A stretch of 64,000 bases of DNA. It comes from AWTP1-13 sp963832445 (lineage in GTDB: Bacteria; Pseudomonadota; Alphaproteobacteria; Rhizobiales; Hyphomicrobiaceae). Under the pieces are notes generated by a model, which ran no database searches, had not been told where the DNA came from, and saw nothing but the letters and a program-made list of their open reading frames with translations. The stretch lies in contig CAWHUM010000026.1 in assembly GCA_963832445.1 (NCBI GenBank), positions 248,001 to 312,000 on the forward strand, read 5' to 3'. Made by a program: the position numbers and the translations under genes. The stretch's first letter is position 1. Each line of letters opens with the position of its first letter. Below, in pieces: positions 26,394 through 35,820 of this stretch.

Positions 26394-27304
26394 CTGGGCG
26401 CTACCTCTTGCGAGGTGAGGAACGGCAAGAGCGCGGCCAGCGTGTCTCGCGGATTCTCCTCGGCGAGGAAGTGCCCCGAGGTCACCGAGGCCCCGCTGAC
26501 ATTGCTGCACCAGGGGCGCCAGGTGTCGAGCGGGCCGCCGGCCAGATAGTCGCTGGCGTAGAGCACCAGCGTCGGGCAGGCGATCTTCCGCCCCGCCGCC
26601 TTGTCGGCGTCATCGAGCTTGCGGTCGACGGTGGCGCCGGCGCGATAATCCTCGCAGATGGCGTGCACGCTGGCCGGGCTCTGCATCAGCGCACGGTAAT
26701 GCGCCAGGGCCTCGGGAGAGAACGGCGTCAGGTCGCGCGTCTTGGCCCAGCTCGCAAGCGTGTGCTCGAGGTAGTAGTCGGGATCGTTGCCGATCAGCGT
26801 CTCGGGGAGCGGGTGCGGTTGAGCAAGGAACGTCCAGTGGTAGGCCCTGAGGGCCCAGCCTGCGTTGGCGCGCTGCCACACCTCGCCGGTCGGGATGATG
26901 TCTATGGGCACGAGCGCGGCCACAGCCTCGGGGTGATCAAGCGCCAGCCGGTAGGCGACGCGGCCGCCGCGGTCATGGCCTGCCAGCATGAAGCGCGGAT
27001 GGCCTAGCGCGCGCATCAGCGCCAGGCAATCCTCGGCCATGGCGCGCTTGGAGTAGATCGTATGCTCGGCATCGCCTGGCGGCGCCGAGCTTGCGCCATA
27101 GCCCCGCAGGTCGGCGATGACGAGCGTGCAATGCCGCGCCAGCTCGGGTGCAACCTTGTGCCAGCACACGTGTGTCTCGGGATACCCGTGCAGCAGGAGC
27201 AGCGGCGGCCCGGAACCGCCGACGCGGGCATATATCTCGACGCCGGGTGCAGTCTTGACGCGCCGCTCGGCGAGGCTGGGAAACAGGTCGGGCAGGGCGC
27301 TCAT
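26390..27304 (-). CDS. Alpha/beta hydrolase, haloacetate dehalogenase-like
   Basis: 304 residues with a complete alpha/beta-hydrolase core. LLLLHGYPETHVCWHKVA gives the oxyanion region and GHDRGGRVAYRLALDHP the nucleophile elbow. Here the nucleophile is Asp followed by Arg-Gly-Gly-Arg, a signature of haloacetate/fluoroacetate dehalogenases and some epoxide hydrolases. The catalytic His is in SGHFLAEENP. Dehalogenation of a haloacid is plausible, but epoxide hydrolysis cannot be excluded from sequence alone. The start overlaps the purD stop (ATGA), and the end overlaps the patatin gene. Confidence 0.82.
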   Translation of the reverse strand: MSALPDLFPSLAERRVKTAPGVEIYARVGGSGPPLLLLHGYPETHVCWHKVAPELARHCTLVIADLRGYGASSAPPGDAEHTIYSKRAMAEDCLALMRALGHPRFMLAGHDRGGRVAYRLALDHPEAVAALVPIDIIPTGEVWQRANAGWALRAYHWTFLAQPHPLPETLIGNDPDYYLEHTLASWAKTRDLTPFSPEALAHYRALMQSPASVHAICEDYRAGATVDRKLDDADKAAGRKIACPTLVLYASDYLAGGPLDTWRPWCSNVSGASVTSGHFLAEENPRDTLAALLPFLTSQEVAPR

Positions 27305-28584
27305 GACCTTTCCCGCTCCCGCTGCAGCGCCCGCCAACCGATGTCGGAGCGGCAGAAGCCGTCCGGCCAGTCGATCTTGGCCACCGCTCGGTAGGCACGG
27401 CCCTGCGCCTCGGCGACGGTCTTGCCGCGCGCGGCAACGTTGAGCACGCGCCCGCCAGCAGCAAGCAGGCGATCACCCTCTTGCACCGTGCCTGCGTGGA
27501 AGATTTCCACGCCTTCCACAGCGCCGGCCGCATCGAGGCCGCGGATCTCGCTGCCCTTGGCATAGTCGCCGGGATAGCCCTTGGCGGCCATCACGACGGC
27601 GAGCGCGGTGTCGTCGTGCCAGCGCAGATCGAAGGTCTTGAGCACGCCGTCGGCGGTGGCGAGGAGGGCGGCCAGCAGGTCCGACTTCAGGCGCAGCATC
27701 AGCACCTGGCATTCGGGATCGCCGAAACGCACGTTGTACTCGATGAGCTTCGGGCCGGCCTCGGTGACCATCAGCCCGGCGAACAGCACGCCTTTGAACG
27801 GGGTGCCGCGTGCCGCCATGCCCTTCACCGTCGGCCAGATGATCTCCTCCATCGTGCGGCGGGTGATGTCTGCCGTCATCACGGGCGCAGGTGAATAGGC
27901 GCCCATGCCGCCCGTATTGGGGCCCTGCTCGCCATCGAAGGCGCGCTTGTGGTCCTGTGCGGCAACGAGAGGAAGTGCGTGGGCGCCATCGATCAGCGCA
28001 AAGAAGCTCGCCTCCTCGCCGACGAGGCACTCCTCGATCACCACCTCGGCGCCCGCCGCGCCGAACGCCCCGGAAAAGCACTGCTCGATCGCCGCGGTGG
28101 CGGCCTCGCGCGTCTCGGCCACCGTCACGCCCTTGCCGGCGGCGAGCCCGTCGGCCTTGACGACGATCGGCACGGGCTGCCGGGCGAGATGGGCAAGGGC
28201 GGCCTGCTTATCCTTGAAGCGGGCATAGGCCGCCGTGGGAATACCGAACTCGGTGCAGAAGTCCTTGGTGAAACCCTTGGAGCCTTCGAGCTGCGCGGCA
28301 GCCTTGGAGGGCCCGAACACCTTGATTCGCGCCGCCGCCAGGTCGTCGGCGAGGCCCGCCACCAGCGGCGCTTCGGGTCCGATCACCACCAGGCCAATAT
28401 CCCTGGCACGGCAGAAATCGACGACGGCGGCGTGGTCGCCCACGTCCAGCGCGACGCATTCCGCGACTTGCGCAATCCCCGCATTCCCCGGAGCGCAGTA
28501 GAGTGTGGACAACTGCGGGCTGGCTGAAAGGGCCCAGGCCAGCGCGTGCTCGCGGCCGCCGGAACCGATCAGCAGGACGTTCAT
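27301..28584 (-). CDS. purD: Phosphoribosylamine-glycine ligase
   Basis: Second step of purine synthesis: joins glycine to phosphoribosylamine with ATP. 427 residues from MNVLLIGSGGREHALAWALS at 28584. ATP-grasp blocks are visible: VVKADGLAAGKGVTVAETRE, then GPNTGGMGAYSPAPVMT and EYNVRFGDPECQ. The C-terminal domain ends around WPDGFCRSDIGWRALQRERE. It heads the coupled leftward chain with a hydrolase and two patatins; no functional link is evident. It is divergent from xseA with about 100 bp between. Confidence 0.96.
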   Translation of the reverse strand: MNVLLIGSGGREHALAWALSASPQLSTLYCAPGNAGIAQVAECVALDVGDHAAVVDFCRARDIGLVVIGPEAPLVAGLADDLAAARIKVFGPSKAAAQLEGSKGFTKDFCTEFGIPTAAYARFKDKQAALAHLARQPVPIVVKADGLAAGKGVTVAETREAATAAIEQCFSGAFGAAGAEVVIEECLVGEEASFFALIDGAHALPLVAAQDHKRAFDGEQGPNTGGMGAYSPAPVMTADITRRTMEEIIWPTVKGMAARGTPFKGVLFAGLMVTEAGPKLIEYNVRFGDPECQVLMLRLKSDLLAALLATADGVLKTFDLRWHDDTALAVVMAAKGYPGDYAKGSEIRGLDAAGAVEGVEIFHAGTVQEGDRLLAAGGRVLNVAARGKTVAEAQGRAYRAVAKIDWPDGFCRSDIGWRALQRERERS

Positions 28585-28686
28585 GGGCAAGCCCCGCGAA
28601 AACCTTGGAAAGACCCAGCAATTGACCGCATCGCGCCGCGCCCTCATGTATCATCGAATGAGAGCCGAACAAAGCCAGGGGTGATC

Positions 28687-30300
28687 GTGAACGAGCCTGC
28701 CGCCAGCGCCGCCCGACAAGGCGCAAATCTGGGCGCCAATCTGCCGGAGTTCTCGGTATCGGAGCTGAGCTTCGCCATCAAGCGCACGCTCGAGGGCGCG
28801 TACGGCTATGTGCGCCTGAGGGGCGAGATTTCGGGCTTCCGCGGCGCGCATTCCTCCGGCCACTGCTATTTCTCGCTCAAGGACGAGAAGGCCCGCATCG
28901 AGGCCGTGATCTGGCGCACCACGGTACAGGGGCTGCGCGTGAAGCCGGCGGAGGGGCTGGAGGTGATCGCCACGGGACGCGTCACCACCTATCCCGGCTC
29001 GTCCCGCTACCAGATCGTCATCGATGCGCTGGAGCCGGCGGGAATAGGCGCATTGATGGCGCTGCTCGAGGAGCGCAAGAAACAACTTGCAGCCGAGGGC
29101 CTGTTCGACGCCGCCAAGAAACGGAAGCTGCCGTTCCTGCCGCGCGTGATCGGCGTGATCACCTCGCCGACGGGCGCCGTCATCCGCGACATGCTGGCGG
29201 GCTTTGCCGAGCGGTTCCCGGCCCGCGTGCTGCTGTGGCCCGTGCGCGTGCAGGGCGAGACGTGCGCGGCCGAGGTGGCGGCCGCGATCAGGGGCTTCAA
29301 CGCGATCGAGCCCAGCGGACCGGTGCCCAGGCCCGACGTGCTGATTGTCGCGCGAGGCGGCGGCAGCCTGGAGGACCTTTGGGGCTTCAACGACGAGATG
29401 GTGGTGCGCGCAGCGGCCGCGAGCGCCATCCCGCTGATCGCCGCGGTCGGTCACGAGACCGATTGGACGCTGATCGATCTGGTTGCCGACGCGCGGGCGC
29501 CGACGCCCACCAAGGCTGCGGAATGGGCGGTGCCCAAGCACGGCGAGCTGGTGGAGCAGACGAAGAAGCTCGAGTTGCGCCTTACCGTTGCCGCCCGCCG
29601 CGTGCTGGAAGGCATGCGCGCGCATTGGCGCGCGGCGGCACGCGGGCTGCCGCGCCGGCAGGCGCTGACCGAGTTGCCGCGCCAGCGCTTCGATGACATT
29701 GAGCGTCGACTCGGCAAGGCCTTGCTGGCCAACGCGCGCACGCACGAGCGGCGTTTCGTCGGTGCCGCCTCAAAGCTGGCGCCCACCTTGCTGCATCGCC
29801 GCATGGAGCGCGCACGGGACCGTCTGGAAGCGTTGGGCCGGCGCGCGGACGCCTCACTGCAGCGGATCACGGGGCCGCGGCGCACGCGGCTGGAGCGGAC
29901 CGCTGGCCGTCTCAGTCTGCAATCGGTGCGCCAGCAGGTGATGCGATCCAGGGAACGCGCCGAAATTTTGGGCACCAGGTTGCGGCAATCTGTGCTCCAC
30001 GCGGTGGGAAAGCATCGGCGCCATCTCGATGCTTCCGCCAAGCTTCTCGCCTCGCTCGGCTACCACGGGGTTCTGCAGCGCGGATTTGCCCTGGTGCGCG
30101 ACAGCCAAGGCCGCAGCGTGCGCTCGGCGGCACAGGTGGTCGCAGGCCAGCACCTCGACATCGAGCTGGCCGACGGACAGGTCGGAGCGCAGGTGACAGG
30201 CGAGGCCAGGAAACCCGATAAGCCCAAAGCGGCGCCCGCGGTGACGCCCGCGCCCCGGCGGTTGGCTCGGCAAGGCGGCAGCCAGGGGTCGCTGTTCTGA
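28687..30300 (+). CDS. xseA: Exodeoxyribonuclease VII large subunit
   Basis: Single-strand DNA exonuclease subunit, 537 residues. The N-terminal OB domain includes GAYGYVRLRGEISGFRGAH. The central nuclease core has GVITSPTGAVIRDML, DVLIVARGGGSLEDLWGFND and AVGHETDWTLID. A long coiled-coil stretch follows (about residues 270-430), then the C-terminal beta segment GYHGVLQRGFALVRD. The GTG start at 28687 is placed by AGGGG six bases upstream. The small subunit xseB is not in the window. Confidence 0.95.
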   Translation: MNEPAASAARQGANLGANLPEFSVSELSFAIKRTLEGAYGYVRLRGEISGFRGAHSSGHCYFSLKDEKARIEAVIWRTTVQGLRVKPAEGLEVIATGRVTTYPGSSRYQIVIDALEPAGIGALMALLEERKKQLAAEGLFDAAKKRKLPFLPRVIGVITSPTGAVIRDMLAGFAERFPARVLLWPVRVQGETCAAEVAAAIRGFNAIEPSGPVPRPDVLIVARGGGSLEDLWGFNDEMVVRAAAASAIPLIAAVGHETDWTLIDLVADARAPTPTKAAEWAVPKHGELVEQTKKLELRLTVAARRVLEGMRAHWRAAARGLPRRQALTELPRQRFDDIERRLGKALLANARTHERRFVGAASKLAPTLLHRRMERARDRLEALGRRADASLQRITGPRRTRLERTAGRLSLQSVRQQVMRSRERAEILGTRLRQSVLHAVGKHRRHLDASAKLLASLGYHGVLQRGFALVRDSQGRSVRSAAQVVAGQHLDIELADGQVGAQVTGEARKPDKPKAAPAVTPAPRRLARQGGSQGSLF

Positions 30301-30414
30301 AGGCGCGTGCATCCTATTCTATGACATCCGGAGGCTGCCTCGGTTCAGCGAGTTGAGGTATGGTGTGGCGCCTCGCGGGATATGCGATACCAAGAACGTT
30401 GAGGTCGAAAGGGC

Positions 30415-30645
30415 ATGAATCGGTTCGAACGGCTGTTGGGCCTCAAGGGAGAGGCCAAGCTGCGCTATCTCGACGGCGAGTTCCAGGTGCTGACGCCGGG
30501 CGATTTCGTGCGTTGCGCTGTCACCGGCGAGCCGATCGCGCTCCCCGACCTCAGATATTGGAGCGTGGAACGCCAGGAGGCCTACGCCAGCGCCGAGATT
30601 TCGTTCGAGCGAAATCGCGCCTCACGGGCGCGGACCAAGCCGTAG
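30415..30645 (+). CDS. DUF2093 family protein
   Basis: 76-residue protein beginning MNRFERLLGLKGEAKLRYLD and containing FVRCAVTGEPIALPDLRYW, the conserved core of DUF2093. The function is unknown. It is a small alphaproteobacterial family that commonly lies between xseA and lpxK, as here. A GGTCGAAAGGGC stretch just before the ATG provides a plausible ribosome binding site. Confidence 0.88.
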   Translation: MNRFERLLGLKGEAKLRYLDGEFQVLTPGDFVRCAVTGEPIALPDLRYWSVERQEAYASAEISFERNRASRARTKP

Positions 30646-30663
30646 CGCGCCGGGGCCAGCAGG

Positions 30664-31710
30664 CTAGCTACGCCTGCTCCGCCCCTTCAAAGCGCTATCG
30701 ACCAGGGCGTTGAGGCGCTCGGCGTCGGGCTCGGCAAAGTGCAGCTTGATCGGCAGGGGGTGCGTGGCGGCCGCAAGCGCCGCAAGGGCGCCCGTTTGCG
30801 CACTCCCAATGCGGGCCAGGTCCTTTTCGGTGCTGACCAGTAGCGCTTGGTGCTTGCGCGCCAGCAGCAACAGATGTTCGGCATCGGCCGGCGCAAGGGT
30901 TTGGTGGTCGCGGAAGATCACAGTCTCGGTCAGCTCCGCGCCCAGTGTTTCGAGCAAGCGAAAGAAGCGTTGCGGAGCGCCGATGCCGGCCCAGGCCACT
31001 ACCGGCTGCTTGAGCCAGTTCGCATCGCCCGCTGCGACCGTGGTTGCGCGCAAGACGGGGCCATCGAACCGCTGCCTCAAGGATTGCGCCAAGGCGTCAC
31101 CTGCTCCAGCCGGTGCCGCATTGACGACGATAGCGTCGGCGAGGCCGAGCTGAAACGCGAGGCTTGCACGCAGGGGCCCCGCCGGCATCACCCGGCCGTT
31201 GCCGAGACCGCGTGCCCCGTCGACGACGGCGATGGTCAGGTCCTTGGCGAGTTGCGGGTTTTGCATGCCGTCGTCCATTACGATGGCCGTTGCGGCCTCG
31301 GCCTCCGTCTCTACTGCACGGGCGCCCGCGCTTCTGTCACGCGCCACCAGCGTCGGGGCGGCACGCGCCAGCAGCAGCGCCTCGTCGCCGACGTCGCTGG
31401 CGGTGTCGCTGCCGCCGACCCAATGCGGGCCGGCGTGGCGGCCGCCATAGCCGCGGGTCAGCACCACGGGCCGCTGGCCGGCGCGCTCGATGAGGGCGCA
31501 CAGATGCACCACCAGCGGTGTCTTGCCCGTTCCGCCGGCGGTGAAATTGCCGACGCAGATCACTGGCAGCCGAGAGCGGTAGGGGTCGGCCCGGGCGTGG
31601 CGTTGCGCGGCAGCCCAGCCGTAGATCGCCGCCAGCGGCTGAAGCAAAGTCGCCATCCGGCTGGGGCCCTCGCAATACCACCAGGCGGGCTCGTCAAGAG
31701 GCACGCGCAA
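30664..31710 (-). CDS. lpxK: Tetraacyldisaccharide 4'-kinase
   Basis: Phosphorylates the 4' position of the lipid A precursor at the inner membrane. 348 residues. The P-loop is in VGNFTAGGTGKTPLVVH near residue 53 and is followed by RGYGGRHAGPHWV. The catalytic-acid region DDGMQNPQL is also present. Its N-terminus begins with amphipathic membrane-associating residues (DEPAWWYCEGPSRMATLL). The start overlaps the end of the waaA-type gene by 17 bp, so the two are one unit. Confidence 0.95.
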   Translation of the reverse strand: MRVPLDEPAWWYCEGPSRMATLLQPLAAIYGWAAAQRHARADPYRSRLPVICVGNFTAGGTGKTPLVVHLCALIERAGQRPVVLTRGYGGRHAGPHWVGGSDTASDVGDEALLLARAAPTLVARDRSAGARAVETEAEAATAIVMDDGMQNPQLAKDLTIAVVDGARGLGNGRVMPAGPLRASLAFQLGLADAIVVNAAPAGAGDALAQSLRQRFDGPVLRATTVAAGDANWLKQPVVAWAGIGAPQRFFRLLETLGAELTETVIFRDHQTLAPADAEHLLLLARKHQALLVSTEKDLARIGSAQTGALAALAAATHPLPIKLHFAEPDAERLNALVDSALKGRSRRS

Positions 31711-33769
31711 ATCCGTCCTCGGCCGGCAGGTAGGCCAACAACGCCTCCACCGTGCGCGGCAATGCCCCCGAAAGCGATGTCAGTGCGGCGTTTGCCCGTG
31801 TGCACACGCGGTTCAACTCGTTGCGGTCGGCAAGCAGCTGGCCTGCGGCGCTGGCAAGCTCCGGCGCTGAGCGCACGACGATGGCGGCGCGGTTGGCGAT
31901 CAGCGCGCGGTAGGCGTCCGCGAAGTTCTGCCAGTTGGGACCCGTGATGACGGCCGCCCCCTGACGCACCGCCTCGATCGGGTTCTGCCCGCCCCGGTCG
32001 ACCAGGGATCCGCCGATGAAGGCCACGGGAGCGAGCTTGTAGAGCATGCCGAGCTCGCCGATGGTGTCGGCGATGTAGACATCGCTCGTGCGCTCGGGCA
32101 GCGCGCCGAGGGAGCGGCGCGCCACCTTGAGCCCCTGGCGCTGCAGCATCTCCGCGATCGAGGCGCCGCGCTCGGGATGGCGCGGGGCGATGATGGTGCA
32201 CAAATCGGGCAGGCTCTGCCGCAGCTGGCGGTGCGCTTCCGCGATGATGAGGTCCTCGCCTTCATGCGTGCTCGCGGCGACCAGAAGCGCGCGACCATCG
32301 AGGGCGGATTTCAGGCGCTGCAGCTCGATGGCGTTCACCGGCGGCGCCGGCGTGTCGATCTTGAGATTGCCGACGGCGGTTGCGCCAGCGGCACCCAGCG
32401 CCTTGAACCGGCGGGTGAGCGGATCGTTCTGCGTCAGCACCAGAGAGAAGCGGCCGAACAGGGGCCGGGCCATGCCGAGCCTGCGCCGCCAGCGCCGGAA
32501 CGACCGCTTGGTCATGCGTGCATTGATGAGAGCCAGCGGAATATTGCGCGCCGAACTCTCAAGGATGAGGTTCGGCCAGATCTCGGACTCGGTGAAGACG
32601 GCGAGATCCGGCCGCCAGTGATCGAGAAAGCCCCGCACATACTCCGGAGCGTCGAGCGGCACGTACTGATGAATCGCGCGCGGGCCCAGGCGCTCGGCGG
32701 CCAGCTTCGCCGACGTCACGGTCCCGGTGGTGAGCAGGAAGGACAATGCCGGCCGGCGCTCGGCCAAAGCATTTATCAAGGGCAGAATGGCGTTGGTCTC
32801 GCCGACGCTGGCGGCATGCAGCCAGACCAGTCGACCCTGGGGTCTCGGGATGCTCGGCCGGCCCAGCCGTTCATCGCGCCGTGCCGGCTCCTCCTTGCCT
32901 CGTCGCTCGCGCAGCTTGAGGAGGAGCGGTGCCACCGGCCGGGCAAGGGAAGTGAGGTTGCGGTATGCCTTGAGAGAAAAGCCGGGCTCCGCAACGCTCG
33001 CCGCGCCGTCCGCCGGCGTTGCGCGCGATGGATCGGAGTTCGCGCGCGCATAGGCCTGCGCGGTTGCGGCGTTGAGCGACTCCTCGACCGCCTGCCGGTA
33101 GACCTCGAGGTCGGCGACGTCGGCCGTGCGGGGAACGAAAATGGGCTCGCCGATGGCAAAGCCCAGGTCCGACCAGGGTAGGTTCAACGTCATCCGGCTC
33201 CACGTGTTGAAGGCGAGGTAGCGCGAGGTCGCAATCGCCATCGGCACGATCGGTCGCCCGGATTGCCGCGCCACCATCACCACGCCGAGGCCGCAGCGGC
33301 GCGCCTCGCTGCCCGGCACGTCGGCCGTCATGGCCACCGAGCGGCCTTCGCGCAGACACTGCACTGCTGCCATGTAGGCGTGCGAGCCGCCCCGGTCCTT
33401 GCCGCGCGATGCGGCTCCGGCGCCGCGGATGAGCTGCATACCGAAATGGCGCAGAGTGACCCCCATCAGCTCGGCGTCGCGATGCCGCGCCAGCATGACG
33501 TCGGCCTCGAAGCCCGGGCGCCTGACCAGCGGCATCAGCATGAACTGGCCGTGCCACACGGCGACGATGCACGGGTGGCGGTGCGAATGCGCGTCGAACC
33601 GCTCCGTCATTTGCTCGGTCTGCCGCGAGGAGCTGCCGACGAAGCGGATGTAGCGGGCCAGCAGCGAGCCGACCGCACTATAGATGAGCCTTGGCTTGTT
33701 CTCCGCGTTCGCCACTTCGGCGTACCTACCGGATCGAGTTGACGGCAAAGGATGATTGGGAACGGCCAC
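31694..33769 (-). CDS. waaA: DUF374 acyltransferase-like / Kdo transferase (WaaA) fusion
   Basis: One uninterrupted frame of about 691 residues that carries two proteins normally encoded separately. Residues about 25-242 are DUF374 (lysophospholipid-acyltransferase superfamily: VAVWHGQFMLMPLV, MLARHRDAELMG, TADVPGSEARRCGLG). Residues about 264-691 are WaaA, which adds Kdo to lipid IVA: the membrane-anchor start FSLKAYRNLTSLARPVAPLL, then VGETNAILPLI, then FTESEIWPNL and FIGGSLVDRGGQNPIEAV. The linker (243-263) is Asp/Ala/Pro rich and holds no in-frame ATG or GTG, so a separate WaaA start is not evident. The start codon of the whole is uncertain (GTG 33769 or GTG 33715). Confidence 0.85.
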   Translation of the reverse strand: MAVPNHPLPSTRSGRYAEVANAENKPRLIYSAVGSLLARYIRFVGSSSRQTEQMTERFDAHSHRHPCIVAVWHGQFMLMPLVRRPGFEADVMLARHRDAELMGVTLRHFGMQLIRGAGAASRGKDRGGSHAYMAAVQCLREGRSVAMTADVPGSEARRCGLGVVMVARQSGRPIVPMAIATSRYLAFNTWSRMTLNLPWSDLGFAIGEPIFVPRTADVADLEVYRQAVEESLNAATAQAYARANSDPSRATPADGAASVAEPGFSLKAYRNLTSLARPVAPLLLKLRERRGKEEPARRDERLGRPSIPRPQGRLVWLHAASVGETNAILPLINALAERRPALSFLLTTGTVTSAKLAAERLGPRAIHQYVPLDAPEYVRGFLDHWRPDLAVFTESEIWPNLILESSARNIPLALINARMTKRSFRRWRRRLGMARPLFGRFSLVLTQNDPLTRRFKALGAAGATAVGNLKIDTPAPPVNAIELQRLKSALDGRALLVAASTHEGEDLIIAEAHRQLRQSLPDLCTIIAPRHPERGASIAEMLQRQGLKVARRSLGALPERTSDVYIADTIGELGMLYKLAPVAFIGGSLVDRGGQNPIEAVRQGAAVITGPNWQNFADAYRALIANRAAIVVRSAPELASAAGQLLADRNELNRVCTRANAALTSLSGALPRTVEALLAYLPAEDGFARAS

Positions 33770-33876
33770 CTCTATAGCCGATCCCGAGCATAGATCGAAA
33801 TCCTTGATTCGCCTCCGCTCCGGTGCGGCCAAAGGCTGCGGCGTACACCGGCAAATCCTTCGCCAGAACGGCGGAA

Positions 33877-35715
33877 TCAGGCGGCTTCGATCGGTTGGGC
33901 GCGCTGCTCGGACGCCTGATCCAGGTCGAGCAGGATTTGCGAGGCGCACAGCCTCGCGTAGTCCCCATCCCGCGCCAGCAGTTCCGCGTGCGTGCCGGTC
34001 TCCACCATGCGTCCATCCTTCATGACGCATATTACGTCCGCCCGCTGCACGGTCGACAGGCGGTGGGCGATCACCAGCGTGGTGCGGTTGCGGGTGAAGC
34101 GGGCAAGCGCATCGTGCACAAAACGCTCGGACTCGGTGTCGAGCGCGCTGGTTGCCTCGTCCAACAGCAGAATCGGTGCGTCTTTGAGGATTGCGCGCGC
34201 CAGGGCCAGGCGTTGACGCTGTCCGCCGGACAGCTTCAATCCGCCCTCGCCGATGACCGTATCGTAGCCCTGGGGCTGTGCCATGATGAAATCGTGGGAG
34301 CCTGAAGCTTTGGCCGCGGCCACGATGCTGGCCTCGCCGGCTGCAAGATTGCCGAGGCCGATGTTGGCGCGGATGGTGTCGTCGAACAGCGTCACCTCTT
34401 GGCTGACGATGGCCATGGCGTCGCGCAGGCTCGCCAGCGTGACATCGCGCACGTCTTGGCCGTCGATGGCGATACGCCCGCTCTGCACGTCGAATAGCCG
34501 CGCCACCAGATTTATGACGGTTGATTTGCCGGCACCCGAGCGTCCCACCAGCGCCACCGTCTTGCCGCCGGGCGCCGTCAGCGAGAAGTTCCTCACCGCC
34601 GGCGCGGCGGTAGCAGAGCCGTAGGCAAAGCTCACGTTGTCGAAGACGATGGTGCCGCTCTCGATCTCGAGCGGTTTGGCACCTGGGCGGTCGACGATAT
34701 TCGGCCGCTCGTCCAGCAACTCATAGATGCGGTCGGCCGCACCCAGCCCCTCGGCCGTGGCGGTGGTCACTGTGCCTATCGAGCGTATCGATTGCGCGCC
34801 GAGCAGCAGCGCAGCCACGAAGCCCAGGAAGTCGCCGACCGTCGCGCCGCCGCTGGCGATGCGCCAATAGGCAAAGGCAATCACGCCGGCAACTGCCACG
34901 CCGGCCAGCGCCTCCAACGAGGGGGCCACGCGCGCGCGGGTGCGAACCGCTTTCATCCTGAGGCGGAACACCTCCTCGAAATTCTCGCTCAGGCGGCGTG
35001 TCGCATAGTCTTCGAGGCGGAAGGCCTTGATCAGTCGCGCACCAGCGAGCTTCTCGCTGAGGCGTGAGGTGACGCTGCCGAGCTCGGTCTGCGTCCGGTG
35101 CGACACGGAACGCAGACGGCGGCCGACGCTGAACATGGGAAGGAGTGCCAGCGGCGACAGCGCCAGCACGATCAATGTCATTTTCCAGTCGAGATAGAGC
35201 ATGGCGACGAACACGGCAATCAGCGAGAAAACGTCCCGGATGAAGGCGACGAGCGCGATCTGCGCGGCCTGCTGGATGAAGCCGAGGTCGTTGGTGAACC
35301 TGGAAACCAGCTGCCCTGTCGTCTCGCGCGTGATGCGCGCATAGTCGGCGGCGATCAGGTGGGCAAACGCCTTCTGCTGGATGTCGGTGACGATGCGCAG
35401 CACGATGCGCATGGTTGTGACCTGGTGCAGGTACAAGAACAGGCTGCGCAAGGCCGTGACGGCAACGATGGCGACGAGCACCAGGGGCAGGATGCCGCTT
35501 TCCGGCTTCATCAGCGAGTCGAATGAGTGCTTGATGATGAGCGGATAGCCGCCGGTGCTGGCGGCCAGGCCGGCGGTGAAAAGCAGCGCTAGCGCGACCT
35601 GTGCCCGTGCAGGCCAGATCCAGTCCTGGATGAAGCGCCACAGCACGCTGCACGCCCGCTTGTCGAGGGTCGGCTTGGCCTTGCGGCTGCCTAACGATTT
35701 CGCGGCGTCGGCCAA
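33877..35715 (-). CDS. msbA: ABC transporter, MsbA-type lipid exporter
   Basis: 612-residue half-transporter with six membrane helices followed by an ATPase domain. The membrane part includes FTAGLAASTGGYPLIIKHSF and loops of the exporter family. The ATPase has Walker A VALVGRSGAGKSTVINL, signature KLSGGQRQRLALARAI and Walker B ILLLDEATSALDTESE. It probably works as a homodimer flipping lipid A-core across the inner membrane. Context (DUF374-WaaA, LpxK) supports that job over peptide or drug export. An acidic tail ends DLDQASEQRAQPIEAA. Confidence 0.93.
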   Translation of the reverse strand: MADAAKSLGSRKAKPTLDKRACSVLWRFIQDWIWPARAQVALALLFTAGLAASTGGYPLIIKHSFDSLMKPESGILPLVLVAIVAVTALRSLFLYLHQVTTMRIVLRIVTDIQQKAFAHLIAADYARITRETTGQLVSRFTNDLGFIQQAAQIALVAFIRDVFSLIAVFVAMLYLDWKMTLIVLALSPLALLPMFSVGRRLRSVSHRTQTELGSVTSRLSEKLAGARLIKAFRLEDYATRRLSENFEEVFRLRMKAVRTRARVAPSLEALAGVAVAGVIAFAYWRIASGGATVGDFLGFVAALLLGAQSIRSIGTVTTATAEGLGAADRIYELLDERPNIVDRPGAKPLEIESGTIVFDNVSFAYGSATAAPAVRNFSLTAPGGKTVALVGRSGAGKSTVINLVARLFDVQSGRIAIDGQDVRDVTLASLRDAMAIVSQEVTLFDDTIRANIGLGNLAAGEASIVAAAKASGSHDFIMAQPQGYDTVIGEGGLKLSGGQRQRLALARAILKDAPILLLDEATSALDTESERFVHDALARFTRNRTTLVIAHRLSTVQRADVICVMKDGRMVETGTHAELLARDGDYARLCASQILLDLDQASEQRAQPIEAA

Positions 35716-35820
35716 TGCTGCTCCTTGGGCCGGAACTCGAGATTCGCAGCGCCTACCTAACAGCTTGGGCCAACGGGCGCTACTCGACCGGAGGCGTCCC
35801 GCTCTTGTTGCGCCAATGTG

